A stretch of 64,000 nucleotides of DNA. Origin: Ascarosepion bandense. Taxonomy: Eukaryota > Mollusca > Cephalopoda > Sepiida > Sepiidae. This document shows positions 21,646 through 33,036 of the stretch, piece after piece. The position numbers and the translations under genes are program-made. Numbering within the stretch: position 1 is the first letter of the stretch; each line of letters begins with the position of its first letter. The stretch is taken from assembly GCA_037127315.1 (NCBI GenBank), contig JBBBDQ010001918.1:5484501-5548500 (forward strand), in the 5' to 3' direction. Below the pieces are notes generated by a model, which saw only the letters and a list, made by a program, of their open reading frames with translations, had not been told where the DNA came from and did no database searches.

Positions 21646-22554
21646 CACATATATAAATTTCTAAATTCTAAAACGGAAATATATTTTTATGGGAATTTTT
21701 CAAAGAAAAGAGCTGTCAATTATTTCAAATATGAACATGGTCACAACGTGCTGACCATTTTTGGGGAAAACATCTCATCTCTACAGATATATAGTCCTTC
21801 AAGACATAGACGATTATAACCCGGATAACTTCATAATTATCAGTGAAATGTTATGACATCTTGAGAAAGGTAGTGGATAGTTTTCTTTCACTTATACTGG
21901 TTGACAACCAAGTCTACTGAGTCCGAATTAACTTTGCTATTTAAGCCATAGTTAGTGGTCATTTGAGCTGGATGATTGTATTTTTCAATGGCATTTGTGA
22001 TAAAGTGAAAGTTATTGAGAGATAATAATGATTTAGTGATACAAGACTTACTAATTAACCCATAGCTAGGGAAGAAAGAGGGGGATTCATAACTTTCCCT
22101 GTGTTATTTGCGCGTAAGAAAATAATAACGAACGCAACTGAACCTGAAACTAGGCTTTCCAATAAACATTTCCGAACCATTATCCATTACACGAACCGCA
22201 TATCTAAGCTTGCGGCACCTGCTATTCAGTAGTGGACTGCCATCGAATTACTAGCCAGGCTCAAAGTTGCTTAACATTTATCGTTCACGCATTCTTATTT
22301 TCTTTATTTACTAAAAGGAAACAGCAAGTTTGTGTAAAAGAACATCAGGTGGACAACATGATAGAATGATGATGATGCGTTAAGCGTTTCTTGGAGATAA
22401 AATGAGAGGAAGTTATGGAGAGCCATGATCGTTTATATATTGAAGGAATAGAGCAAGTAGATAGTAATGATTATGATTCCATCTTGAAATTAAAATAATA
22501 TTTTGACTCCACCGATGACATATGTAAAGCCGCCTACTGTATTATGGAAGTTAA
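21646..22554. other. No gene seen
   Basis: AT-rich, with no recognised element. Confidence 0.35.
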
Positions 22555-22631
22555 GACTGTGTGTATTAATTATTGAATATCTTTTATAAATGTGTGACTG
22601 TGTGTATTAATTATTGAATATCTTTTATAAA
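22555..22631. repeat. Perfect 41-bp tandem duplication
   Basis: GACTGTGTGTATTAATTATT and the bases after it occur twice with a 41-bp offset (22555 and 22596) and no mismatch over the shared 36 bp. Confidence 0.95.
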
Positions 22632-22724
22632 CTATATCCCAAACTGAATGATATATTGTTTGCTTTAAGCTTAAGAAGTTCTACGATTATTTCTTCATGT
22701 ACTTTTGATAATTCCTGCAGATGT

Positions 22725-22905
22725 CGTTGTACAATAAATGACACGGTGTAGTAATAGGTAACGAAGTCGGAGCAACGTTCGAATTCCAGTCGTGTTTATG
22801 ACTTTCGTTTACGTAATAGAATCCTTGGGAAATGTATGAACCCATCTCTTCGCCAACTCTATTGGTTAGTGGAACAGACATAGCCTAGGTTGGCTACTAG
22901 TTTAG
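22725..22905 (+). mobile_element. SINE-A, strongly diverged
   Basis: Box B-like CGTTCGAATTCCAGTCG, a CORE-like CCTTGGGAAATGTATGAACC and CTAGGTTGGCTACTAGTTTA keep the SINE-A order, but the head is badly decayed. Probably one of the oldest copies here. Confidence 0.6.
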
Positions 22906-23170
22906 AAAAAAACATGAATTCAAGCGATCAGGCTATCTTGCCCAGCAAAAAAAAAACACTTCTACTGAAGTTTCAATACCGGTGGCGCCCCTTCGACAGT
23001 AAAGGGTTTCGTGATTCGTCTTGTATAATAACTTTACTTTAGCCTATCGATTTAATAGGAGTAAATATGATGCCATCCATGATTATATTGATTCATATGA
23101 GGAAAGTGTCAAGAGTTGTGATGACCCGCATCCAGAAAGAACACGGCTAATAAAAAACTTATTTCAAATA

Positions 23171-24207
23171 ATTCTAGCACTGTATTTACATTATTCGGAC
23201 TATTGTCCTCATCTTTGTTGTCATTTATGCGACGTTTAATAAGAGATCATTCTATTTGTCTATATTTCTGAGATGAGGTAGTGTTTACAGTATTTACATT
23301 ATTCGGACTATTGTCCTCATCTTTGTTGCCATTTATACGACGTTAAATAAGAGATCATTCTATTTGTCTATATTTCTGAGATGAGGTAGTATTTACAGTA
23401 TTTACATTATTTGGACTATTGTCCTCATCTTGGTTGCCATTTATACGACGTTTAATAATAGATCATTCTATTTGTTTATATTTCTGAGATGAGGTAGTAT
23501 TTGCAGTATTTACATTATTCGGACTATTGTCCTCATCTTTGTTGTCATTTATGCGACGTTTAATAATAGATAATTCTATTTGTCTATATTTCTGAGATGA
23601 GGTAGTATTTGCAGTATTTACATTATTCGGACTATTGTCCTCATCTTTGTTGTCATTTATACGACGTTTAATAATAGATAATTCTATTTGTCTATATTTC
23701 TGAGATGAGGTAGTATTTACAGTATTTACATTATTCGGACTATTGTCCTCATCTTTGTTGTCATTAACACGACGTTTAATAATAGATCATTCTATTTGTC
23801 TATATTTCCGAGATGAGGTAGTATTTACAGTATTTACATTATTCGGACTATTGTCCTCATCTTTGTTGCCATTTATACGACGTTTAATAAGAGATCATTC
23901 TATTTGTCTATATTTCTGAGATGAGGTAGTATTTGCAGTATTTACATTATTCGGACTATTGTCCTCATCTTTGTTGCCATTTATACGACGTTTAATAAGA
24001 GATCATTCTATTTGTCTATATTTCTGAGATGAGGTAGTATTTACAGTATTTACATTATTCGGACTATTGTCCTCATCTTTGTTGCCATTTTAACGACGTT
24101 TAATAAGAGATCATTCTATTTGTCTATATTTCTGAGATGAGGTAGTATTTACAGTATTTACATTATTCGGACTATTGTCCTCATCTTTGTTGTCATTTTA
24201 ACTAACC
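23171..24207 (-). repeat. 108-bp satellite derived from the SINE-C tail
   Basis: ATTCGGACTATTGTCCTCAT recurs at 23193, 23301, 23409, 23517, 23625, 23733, 23841, 23949, 24057 and 24165: ten units, every interval exactly 108 bp (the 23409 unit has one base change, ATTTGG). Units differ by a few substitutions and show no indels that change the period. On the minus strand a unit reads like the 3' tail of SINE-C (GATGAGGACAATAGTCCGAA, then TAAATACTACCTCATCTCAG). There are no spacers, so this is not a CRISPR-like array. Confidence 0.96.
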
Positions 24208-24284
24208 AGACTCAACCGTGCTTAACATTTATCGTTCATGCATTCTTATTTTCTTGGGTTTCAAGAAGGTAGAAGATGGCAATT

Positions 24285-24715
24285 AACGTTGTGTTTGAAT
24301 ATTTGGGGACTGTAACTATCAGCGAAGCAAGCAAACAAAATGGAGTTCCACAAGCGGGAACTGCGAGAAACGAAACCATTCGTATAGATGAGTCGGTTAC
24401 TATTTAAACGGTAAAAGGGTTGGACCTAGATGGCAATCTAGTAGCACGAGTAGGTTCATGTGGTCGGTCACTAAGGGAAAATGCTTGTCAGAAGAGTTGA
24501 CATGAAAATATATTTGTAGAAAAGACAGATGGAAGCCACATTACGTCGGTGAGAAAGTAACTGAACTCGAGATGCCAGCCCAGAATCGATTATATTGCAG
24601 ACCTTTCTATGAGTTTTGTCGAGAATCTCAAGATGAACTGGAGGATTTCCCAACAATATATGGCAACCGTATTCAATGCACGAAGAAATGGTCGAAATTC
24701 TAGGTACTAAAAAAG
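24285..24715 (-). mobile_element. LINE-J C-terminal region, decayed
   Basis: The minus strand gives IEYGCHILLGNPPVHLEILD, LLSHRRNVASICLFYKYIF and a NGVPQAGTARNE-like plus-strand echo of the RTSRLWNSLP region. Stops interrupt it and the 3' tail is lost. Confidence 0.75.
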
Positions 24716-25035
24716 TATTCAAAGATGGGAAAATTTCGCCAGAAGTACAAAGACAAATTCCGGACTGCTATATCATATCTCTAATTTTATATTGCAGTTG
24801 ATGATGGAAAATTGGGTCATACAAGAAGTAACACAACGCGTCAGGAATACGGCTCTACAGAAGGTTGCTGAGGATAACATGATGAGCAACGATGACTTCT
24901 TAAAAGAAAATGGCAACCAACAAGATGCTCAAAATTAAAATCTAAATAAGACTGTTGAAATTTCTCAGACACATAATGAGGAAAGACAGCTTGTCAAATT
25001 TAACACTCACGAGACTTATTAAAATTATTTATGTA
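24716..25035 (+). mobile_element. LINE-R C-terminal fragment, decayed
   Basis: Pieces resembling LNKVLK-type, VQDCYIISLILY-like and LLKFLRHIMRKDSLSNLTLT occur in order on the plus strand. The last matches LKFLGHAMRKESLENLILT of the best copy. Confidence 0.65.
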
Positions 25036-25435
25036 TTAAGGAATCGACATGCTACATTGAATTACCTATCTTTCCTAACTATTCCATTTGTAGGGAAGGA
25101 CTTCTTGCCAGAGTGTTTTTTTTTTCGCTACGAGAACTGCTACTTGCGGATAAACTTCCGCGGGGGTGTTTCCCTTAACCTTGAACATATTCAACTCAAT
25201 CACATTCAATCAGCTGTAACCAGACAAATTTAACTTTTCTCTATCTATACCTGCATTGTTATCACACGCCTCATTCAGTAACCCTTTAGTATGAGTGGCT
25301 CTCGAGCTTTGTAATGTTTAAAACAAAACAAAAAATAAAGAGGTAGGTAGAGAGAAAAATAGAGTAAGCCAAGTTCGTTTGAATCATGGAGCAGGGATTA
25401 AAAGCATTGTTTGAAACTATATTGATCAGGAAGTT

Positions 25436-25855
25436 GTGAAGAGCCACGAGCACCTCTACTCTGAAGTAACATTACTCATAAAAGGAAAAAATATAACCAG
25501 GGAACGTAATACTGTACACTTTTGCTTACACTCGGCGGAAGACCGATTTTCACAGGATGTTCCTCCCGCAGTATCAAAAGTCCCCACTCCAACTCTGACA
25601 GTAACAGGCATAAGCTTAATCTTCTTCCTCTGCAATCGACAACGTGGAAATAAACCCCTCCTCCTCACGATACTCAAGGTGGATACCAGTAAAAACACCG
25701 TCGACGACGACAACTGTTTCCCTACTAAATCCTGTCCAATTCGCTACCAGAAATCACTACCATTGACCTTCTCTGTATTCATCAAAGATTTCTTTTTACT
25801 CCTCCTGTGCGTTTCTCTTCCGCCTATGAAAACATGGGACATGTGTTCCGGGTAA
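25436..25855 (+). CDS. Unassigned 139-codon frame, doubtful
   Basis: An uninterrupted frame in comparatively GC-rich, non-repetitive DNA. The product (starting MKSHEHLYSEVTLLIKGKNI) has a hydrophobic stretch near residues 57-68 and another near 117-127, but no domain I recognise. A 76-codon frame overlaps it on the minus strand. I see neither convincing splice sites nor a promoter. It may be chance. Confidence 0.12.
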   Translation: MKSHEHLYSEVTLLIKGKNITRERNTVHFCLHSAEDRFSQDVPPAVSKVPTPTLTVTGISLIFFLCNRQRGNKPLLLTILKVDTSKNTVDDDNCFPTKSCPIRYQKSLPLTFSVFIKDFFLLLLCVSLPPMKTWDMCSG

Positions 25856-25929
25856 GACCCGAAGCCATTAATAACAACACGACGGGGACATCTCTCCAGG
25901 GTTATTATTATACTCGAACAGCTACCCGA

Positions 25930-26440
25930 CTCTCTCTCTCTCTCTCTCTTTATCTTTCTGTTGCCATTTCTCACTCTCTATCCCTTTTTTTCCGTTTCGT
26001 TCGCTTCGATGAACCGCAATTGCGATCAGTTAGAGGCAAAGGTTGAATGCGAGATACGAGGTGATGTTTCGTAAAATGTGCGTGTACGTTTTCCTGTATG
26101 TGTGCGCATATTCTGGAGAATGCTTCCGTAAGTGGGCACGTTCGTGTGTGTACAAACACAAACACACACAACTCTCTATTTATCTATTTCTTTCGTTATA
26201 TCTTCGTCATATATATATGTGAGTTGAATATATGGATCGGAATCCGACAAGATGATAGAATAAAGTAAATAATGTAGAATAAAGTAGGAAGATAGGAAAC
26301 GTATCTGAATCTAACATGTTTCACTTTTATTAAAGGTTTTCAGAGATCGCGAAAAAGGATGCAAGTGTAAGGGCGCACATACCCACGCATGCACACTCAC
26401 TCTTCCACAATCTCTATTATTTTCGTTTCTTTTTCTTGTA

Positions 26441-26471
<31 letters not shown>

Positions 26472-26480
26472 TTTTTTTTT
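25930..26480. other. Microsatellite patches, no gene
   Basis: CT run near 25930, a short TG/CA patch near 26140, and a CA run at 26442-26468. Confidence 0.6.
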
Positions 26481-26835
26481 TCTAAATATATACTGTTAAA
26501 TATATGACACAATGAATGTCTATTATATTTAAACATGAGCGGTTCGTATTTTGGCTTTAATGAAAATAAAGACAAAAATTTTCCAACATTTGGATAATTT
26601 TTTATTAATTTGCTTCTAAGCTTTCGGCTCACATGAGCCATCTTATTACCGTCATAATAACCTCTCTGAAGATGGGTCATGTGAGCCGAAATCTGATATC
26701 TAACTTAATAAAAAATTATCCAAATTTTGGAGAATTTTTGTCTTCAGCCAAAATACGACGTTTAGAACGGTTCATGATTAAACATAATAGACATTCATTG
26801 TCTCTTATATTTTATCTGTATATGTTTAGAAAATT
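26481..26835. mobile_element. Large foldback MITE, ~350 bp
   Basis: Left arm: GAATGTCTATTATATTTAAA, GACAAAAATTTTCC, then ATAATTTTTTATTAA. Right arm mirrors it: TTAATAAAAAATTATCC, GAGAATTTTTGTCTT, CATGATTAAACATAATAGAC. The centre has CTTTCGGCTCACATGAGCC pairing GGTCATGTGAGCCGAAA. No transposase. A single-arm relative is at 8075-8330. Confidence 0.85.
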
Positions 26836-26854
26836 ATTTGCTTGCCTCGATACA

Positions 26855-26878
26855 ATATATATATATATATATATATTG
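26855..26878. repeat. (TA)n microsatellite
   Basis: Short TA run before a SINE fragment. Confidence 0.9.
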
Positions 26879-26879
26879 G

Positions 26880-26997
26880 GGGAAATCGGTGAGCCGAGTT
26901 CCAATTCCAGTCGAATACTTTGCATTCACTTACGCACTGGTACATTTGGGAAAGGTATTAATCCGTCCCTTCCCTCCAGTTATGGGTTAAATAACTG
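26880..26997 (+). mobile_element. SINE-A5S-type fragment, head missing
   Basis: Has AATCGGTGAGCCGAGTTCCA, a CGCACTGGTACATTTGGG-like CORE start and TCCGTCCCTTCCCTCCAGTT. The CACTGGTAC and CCCTTCCC wording matches the two 5S-headed copies rather than ordinary SINE-A. The 5S part is absent through truncation. Confidence 0.7.
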
Positions 26998-27119
26998 TTG
27001 TTTTGTTCATGCGATCTGTGGCAGACTTCTGCACATATTGCTTGTTATCAGCAGTTCCATAAAGTGTGTATAGTGCTACACAAGTCTTCATCACTTTAAA
27101 CAATTCTTTGTGGGAGAGT

Positions 27120-27375
27120 CTATCATACACACACGCCAGTACATATATATATATACTGGCGTGTGTGTATACACTGCTTATATACGACACGTTAAAATTT
27201 CCTTTCTCTGATTCCATACGGCTATGGCTTAGGGGGTTAGCGACTTCGACTGACACCAAATCGGTCGAGTTTTGATCCCGGCCAGAAGGAAATGGATCTC
27301 TCTAGCAACACTGATGAGCTGTGATACAGCAAAACAGGCTTGTATGTGGATGACTATTATATATATACCCGTGAT
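27120..27375 (+). mobile_element. SINE-B
   Basis: Best plus-strand copy. 5' part with GTGTATACACTGCTTATATA, box A region GGCTATGGCTTAGGGGGTTA, box B-like GTCGAGTTTTGATCCCGG, then CACTGATGAGCTGTGATACA and GGCTTGTATGTGGATGACTA running into TATATATA. A small perfect hairpin (ACACACGCCAGTA/TACTGGCGTGTGT) lies at its 5' edge. Confidence 0.9.
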
Positions 27376-27857
27376 ATTCTCGTTGATAATATATACATAA
27401 TAGCATTATTCACATGCAAAAGAAGAATAAAAATGATAGAGGTATTACTAATAAATAAAGAAATCCTACACTTCATAATATCAATAATGAACACGGTAAC
27501 AATGTGCTAACCGTGTTCGGAACATAGCATACACAAGACTCTATATGCATAAAATTTACACATGTTTATTTACAAGTAAAACAAAATGAATTCTTGATTA
27601 TTGTATAGCCGAAAGCTCCCATGAGTACAAAATCTTTTGACGATTCTTATATTATTTGAATTCCGAAAAGAAAAAATATTATACGAACACATGAAAAATT
27701 ATATAAAATTTTCACGTTTAAGGATCACCAAAATTCTTAAGCGATAAAGAATATAAAAATTTTCCATAGATTTTATTCAACCGGGCGCTTTCGGCCAGTA
27801 CTTTAACCATTCTCAATGGATGTTGTATTCATTATATTTATTCTCGTGTTTCTTTTT
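27376..27857. other. No gene seen
   Basis: AT-rich, with no element identified. Confidence 0.35.
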
Positions 27858-28056
27858 TGTTTTTTTTTAATCATATCACCCCGAGCAAGGTGGTAACGCC
27901 ACTGATGCGCAGGGGGCTACGTAAGAGTGAAAAGAATGGAAAAAAGAAAGCCGGAAACCACATTCTAAACAAGGAACAAGGGATGCGCCTCTTCACCTGT
28001 TCAATAGACGTGGGTGGAGTGTGAACCGGGCGATATCTTAGTCTACCTACTCCATA
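27858..28056 (-). mobile_element. SINE-E monomer
   Basis: Minus-strand copy with the LINE-like tail at its left end (GCAAGGTGGTAACGCCACTG) and the 5' end near GTCTACCTACTCC. About 195 bp, no partner monomer. Confidence 0.9.
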
Positions 28057-28329
28057 GTAGTTTTTTCTTGTGGAACAGTGAACATTTTGTGCAATCCTGT
28101 TCGGAAACTGATGTGAGAGACAATTCTATTTCAAGAAAACATTTAACACGCCATCTCCACTACTGAACAGTATCAGGTTGATAGCAGGGGAATTAGTAGA
28201 TTAATAGTAAGAGGTCGATGGTTATTGCGATTCAAATAGGATTTGTGTGTCATCAACTAGAATTTATCTTGAACATTCTGGGTGAATAAATGCTTATTGA
28301 TATTTATATATTTACCACTGGTATTCAAA

Positions 28330-28699
28330 GATACCTGTCTAATAAATGTTTTTGTTCAACACCCACAGAACCCACCTATGGCTTATAGTGCAATGATGCT
28401 GAACGGACCTTAGTTAAAGGTTCTGGGAGAGAGCGGGTTTTCTACCATAATCAACAGTCGGAACAAGGCCAGGTCGCTCAAACCCTTGATCACGATGACT
28501 TGTGACTTTGCCCCAGCACAACCATCGACGGTTCCTCAGAGAGAGCCGTCTACATAATTTCACTCACAATGTTGGATCAACCCGTGGTATGTTTACCGGC
28601 AAATCTTCCACACGGGTCACCTTCCTGAAAAATCGACGCGGTAAAATTCGAATCCGGGCTTCATAGCCAAAAAATGAATGGTCTGATCACTAGGTCACG

Positions 28700-28706
<7 letters not shown>
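28330..28706 (-). mobile_element. SINE-D, tRNA-like head
   Basis: On the minus strand the right edge starts GAGCGTGACCTAGTGATCAG (box A-like) and has GCCCGGATTCGAATTTTACC (box B-like). Further in, GTGCTGGGGCAAAGTCACAA loosely recalls a CORE domain. Only one copy is in the window, so the length and 3' end are uncertain. Confidence 0.5.
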
Positions 28707-28748
<42 letters not shown>

Positions 28749-28751
28749 CTG

Positions 28752-28785
<34 letters not shown>

Positions 28786-28792
28786 CAGCAAT
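28706..28792. repeat. (TA)n pair with inverted repeat
   Basis: Two TA runs separated by TTGCTGTTCATA, whose reverse complement follows the second run. The whole block can form a cruciform. Confidence 0.9.
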
Positions 28793-29570
28793 CTTACTTT
28801 TATGCAGATTTCATTAAAAAAGGACAGACAAGGTGTGATGGTTAAGTTTTTTGTAATTTTTCATTTGATTTTATGATCCGTTTTTATTTTGAAGCCATAT
28901 ATTACATAACAATTGTCCAAATGTTTAGTTTATCCGAGCACATTCGGCTATATTTTAGCCATTTTTAGGATCAACGTTATTTTGCATAAAACAGAATGTA
29001 TGTGGTATTACGTATGATGTAGAGTAGTGTGTATGTGTTATGTGTTTATTCTCAAAAGAACGAAAGCATAACATCACATGAAAAAGTAAATAAACAACTT
29101 AACGATCATACCTTGTTTGTCATTTTTCATGAAGACTGCATATAAACAGGTTTGGTTAAGCATTGTGCTCGAAATATTGTATAAACTATCGCAAATAATG
29201 TTCATAATATGGGATTGTTTTGTTCAAGTGATTTCGACTACTATCATTTATGACATTTCACTGATTTTTTTTTTACCATCACAGGTATTTTTAACAACTG
29301 TGTGGTAGTCTGAATTCGTTTATCCACAATTTTGAGCACAAATGCTCAACACCTTATTCCAAAGTTAGAATAATAAAATAAACGAATTAACAGATAAACC
29401 TCGTCGGTTTTTCAACTAAGCTTCATTGGTGTGTGTACACTTTGGGTAAAATCACTACAACTAACCAACGTCTAAATTCACTAAGACATGTCTCCTTAAG
29501 GGACTCTATGTGAGTCTTGTTTGAATAATGTATATTTAGGTAGCAAATATTCATCCCAACAAGTCTGTAC
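28793..29570. other. No gene seen
   Basis: AT-rich, short frames only. Confidence 0.4.
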
Positions 29571-29571
29571 A

Positions 29572-29628
<57 letters not shown>

Positions 29629-29630
29629 CC
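29571..29630. repeat. (CA)n(GA)n(GACA)n microsatellite
   Basis: Three simple repeats in sequence, next to the 5' end of SINE-C. Confidence 0.95.
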
Positions 29631-29635
29631 AAGCC

Positions 29636-29995
29636 TCTTAAGGACACATGGCTTAGTGAATTTAGACGTTGGTTAGTTCTATTGACTTTACCGAAAGTGT
29701 TGTGAGTTCAATACCAAGCTACAGCCGTGATGAACAAGTAAGTTGGAGTCCGGTTAGAGGGAGATAACTCATGACTACCAAAAGAGGCTTCGCAATAGGA
29801 ATGAGAATGATAGATCCCAGTTATCATAATAAAGGCTTCTGTTCGAAATTCATAGCACCTGAAGAAGGCCAGAGATTTCAACCTCCGAAATGTCGTACAA
29901 ATAGCAACAAAGATGAGGACAAGAGTCCGATAATGTAAATAATGTAAATGCTACCTCATCTAAGGAATATAGACAGATATCTAATAATTATTGAA
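29636..29995 (+). mobile_element. SINE-C, full length
   Basis: Reference copy. 5' box A-like ACACATGGCTTAGTGAATTT, box B-like GTTGTGAGTTCAATACC, CAGCCGTGATGAACAAGTAA, a GATAACTCATGACTACC block, CACCTGAAGAAGGCCAGAG, AACAAAGATGAGGACAAGAG, and a tail with AATAATGTAAATGCTACCTC and AATATAGACAGATA. About 350 bp. Confidence 0.85.
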
Positions 29996-30229
29996 CACAC
30001 GGGCACAGGATCTAAAAGAACGTATACGTCTTTACGTATGTTGCTATCGACTTAAAAAGTGATCTCTTCGATGAGGTTTAAACCGCCATTAGATCACCGT
30101 CAACAGACTTTTTTATCGTCTGTGTCTCTTCGAGAAGTTAAGTTTCAGTGAAGCATTGCGTTGTGTTATCCCAAAAGCACACCCTCATCTTCAAATCTGG
30201 CTCAACTTGAAGAAACCTCACTGTGAGAT

Positions 30230-30920
30230 TGGAAAAAGTTTTAAATTTTCTTCTGTGCAGGGTCCGGAAGTTTTCCCCCCATCTTAATCTATCCTGCACA
30301 TATATAAATCTACCATCCGCCCGTGTATTGAATACTGCTGCTACATCTGGCTGGGTACCCCTGCTATTCTCCTCGGGATTCTTGACAAAATACAACCGAG
30401 AATCTGTAATGTGATCGATACCGACTTGGCAGACCGCCTGCAGTGACTCTCTCACCGGTGTGACGTAGCTTCCTTGTGCCTCTTCTATAAATACTTTCAC
30501 GGCTTCTGCTTCGATGAACTTAGATCACTGGTGCCCCCTAGGTACGAATTTACACGAGATACTAAATTAGCAACTAGGTCCCATCCTTTTACAGTGAGAC
30601 CGATAAAATGTAACCGCAATTTCTACTCCAACAGCTTTTTTTCTCGCACTTCCCGCCTGTGGAATTCCCTTCCACATACTAGCTTCCTCGACAGCTACAA
30701 TCTCCAGGAATTTAAATGTAAGGTCAGTAGACACCTCCTAATACACTAACTCGCATCCATTCTCTCAAACACTCTTCCCATCTACAATCTTACCCGTATA
30801 TCACCCTCCTCCTGACAATCCCTGTATCTAACCACTCTTTATCACCACCTTTCCCTATGTAACCCCCTGCGCAATAGTGGAAGTGGAATGCCTTGCTTGG
30901 GGTGAAACGATTAAAAAACT
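30230..30920 (+). mobile_element. LINE-J 3' end
   Basis: Encodes the LINE-J C-terminus in broken frames: a LNFLLCRVRKFSPHLN-like start, STIRPCIEYCCYIWLG-type wording, FYKYFHGFCFDELRSLVPPR, and FSRTSRLWNSLPHTSFLDSY before LQEFKCKVSRHLL. The 3' UTR ends GCTTGGGGTGAAACGATT plus oligo-A. Confidence 0.9.
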
Positions 30921-31024
30921 CTATTTTCTAACGCCTCCACCTAAAATATGAAATTTTATTATTAAGTATTCATTTTATTTACTTTTTTTTTATCTTTCCT
31001 AAATAGGATAGATATGTTCACTAA

Positions 31025-31245
31025 TGGATGTACGTTATGGTACAATGCATATCGGGTTCGAATTCTAGTTGAATTCGTTGCATTCACTTATATCCAAATA
31101 CCCATATAAAAAGTATTATTCCATTTTCTTCCTCCAGCTATGGATTAAATAACAGGACAAATTGTGTTTTCTATAGCCTTGGTTGATAACCAGTTTATAG
31201 CAGAAAGAAGTGGCAATCCACTGCGGGAAAGCATTCTACTTAGTC
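31025..31245 (+). mobile_element. SINE-A, diverged, box B region deleted
   Basis: GGATGTACGTTATGGTACAA opens the head, GGTTCGAATTCTAGTTG follows early because part of the tRNA-like region is lost, then the CORE-like region (CAGCTATGGATTAAATAACA) and AGCCTTGGTTGATAACCAGT. Confidence 0.8.
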
Positions 31246-31399
31246 ATTTGAACCCCTCGCTTGGACGATGAAGGGGTTTGATAGAAAAGACAAGTTACTT
31301 AGGCATCGACGATCCCCTCCTCGATGGCGAGTGGCCGTCAATGGCCTATGTGCTACTGGGAGCAATGGGGCTTATAGAGATTATAGGTAAGGTCACCAC

Positions 31400-31860
31400 T
31401 TATCAGGCTCACGCTCATCCTCGGTTTATTGAACATGAGTAGAGCTGTTTGCTTTGCCTCCTGTTTAAGAATGGGTTTCCGGTTTCATCTAAATTCTATT
31501 TCAACTTTGTACTTTTAAGGTTTCCAGTTGAATTGTGAAAAGTTATTTACTATTTTTTCATTCCAAATAGTCGTTGACTCTCTTTTTCTTTGTTTTGAGC
31601 AAATATAAAGTGTTATCCGTTGTTTTCTGTTTAGGGTTTGGTTTCCACTTCCTTCTAAAGTCTATTCCAACTCTATACTTATATCGTCTTTTCCTCAGTC
31701 TCTTGAACAGGAGTAGCGGGTTATCCCTTTTTCTCTGCTTAGGATTTCGTTTCCGGTTCCTTCCAAAGTCTACTTCAACTCTATACTTCTGACGTCTCTA
31801 CCTGAACTCTGAAATGTTATTTACTAATTAAATCTTCACCTGTTCAAGTTTAAAGTTAGC
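31400..31860 (+). repeat. Degenerate SINE-E-like repeats in tandem
   Basis: Three stretches with CTGTTTAAGAATGGGTTTCC, CTGTTTAGGGTTTGGTTTCC and CTGCTTAGGATTTCGTTTCC resemble the SINE-E body (CTGTTTAGGATGTGGTTTCC) and follow each other about every 110-130 bp. The tails are not recognisable. They look like old, tandemly placed monomers. Confidence 0.55.
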
Positions 31861-32748
31861 TGTTATCTTTCCTGCATACCTTTAAGAACTTCACTTCGTC
31901 TACCTTGATTTTCAGCAGGGCTTTAAATTAAATGAAAAATTTAAATGCAATTTCAGTCGTTATCTTCTGTCTTCTTAATTTCCTCTGGTTGTTTTTGTCT
32001 CTCCTTAATAAGGTTTTTTCTTTATTTTCAAATTCTTTCACATTCAGTAACATTTTGCATCTTATTAGCTTCATTGCCTTACTTGGGAGAAATGTTTAAA
32101 AATTATGTGATGAAACCAGTTCATACCTTCCGCAACTATACTGCATATGACCATTGTATTCAGGTTGTTCAGCTCAAGAAGCTCTTTAAAAAACTTTTCT
32201 AATACATGGAGAATGTCAGAATTCTGGGAATCGATTTTGCACAAATCCTTGAACAAGAGAAGGTAGTAATATCTATGCACAACTATTAATCGCTTGAAGA
32301 CTTTTATACTGATTCTTTTGTAAGCTGTCATGAGAGTAATAGCTTGCTAGTCTATATTATGATTCACAGCAGCTGCTGACCTGCCACTGCGGTGTCAGTT
32401 ACTAAGCTCATTTTCCCCTGTTTCCCTGGGATTTCCGTTATCGCTACTCAGATATCACGTTTCTACGATTAAACCGAGTACAGGCATTACATAATCATTC
32501 AATAACATCCTTAGAATATTTGCAGAACGTTTTCAATCAGAAATATTTAGTTTCTATGCTATACAGAGATGCCGCAATTTTTAGAAATGATTCAAATAAG
32601 AGAATTAGAGTAAAGATCACAATGCTTTTAGTCGGCTGGTTTGAAATTCATGACTTATAGAATACACACATATTCCAACACATAAAAGAAAGCATTCTAG
32701 TGAATTAGAAATTCAATTTCTACAGTCATTACAGTCTGATGGAGTGAC
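31861..32748. other. No gene seen
   Basis: AT-rich, no element recognised. Confidence 0.4.
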
Positions 32749-32749
32749 T

Positions 32750-33018
32750 CATATATATATATATATATATATATATAGATAGATAGATAGTCATCCGCAG
32801 ACAGATCTGTTTCGCTGTATCACAGCTCATCAGTAGGGTTAGACTCCGATTGCTTTTAACCTTGGATTGAAAACCGACCGAAGTGGCGTCAGTCGGTGGT
32901 ACTACCTCTGGGCCATGGTCACACGGTAGAAGAAGGCAGACTTTTTACCATGTATATTGTCATTATACACGCCCAATAGCCAGAGTGCTCTAATTCATCA
33001 GTGAATGAGCGATGCGTA
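32750..33018 (-). mobile_element. SINE-B, variant 2, with (TA)n(GATA)n tail
   Basis: The minus-strand 3' end (plus coordinates 32791-32830) has the reverse of CATCCGCAGACAGATCTGTT, followed outward by GATA and TA runs. TAGGGTTAGACTCCGATTGC and GGCCATGGTCACACGG lie in the tRNA-like region. It pairs with the 1110 copy. Confidence 0.75.
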
Positions 33019-33036
33019 TATATATATATATATATA

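Noticed and set aside
23171..24207. Regular direct repeats resembling a CRISPR array
   Set aside because: Repeats are contiguous with no variable spacers, the context is animal DNA and the unit is a SINE tail.
25436..25855. 139-codon frame as a host gene
   Set aside because: Open and non-repetitive, but no recognisable domain, splice pattern or conservation evidence. Kept only as a low-confidence entry.
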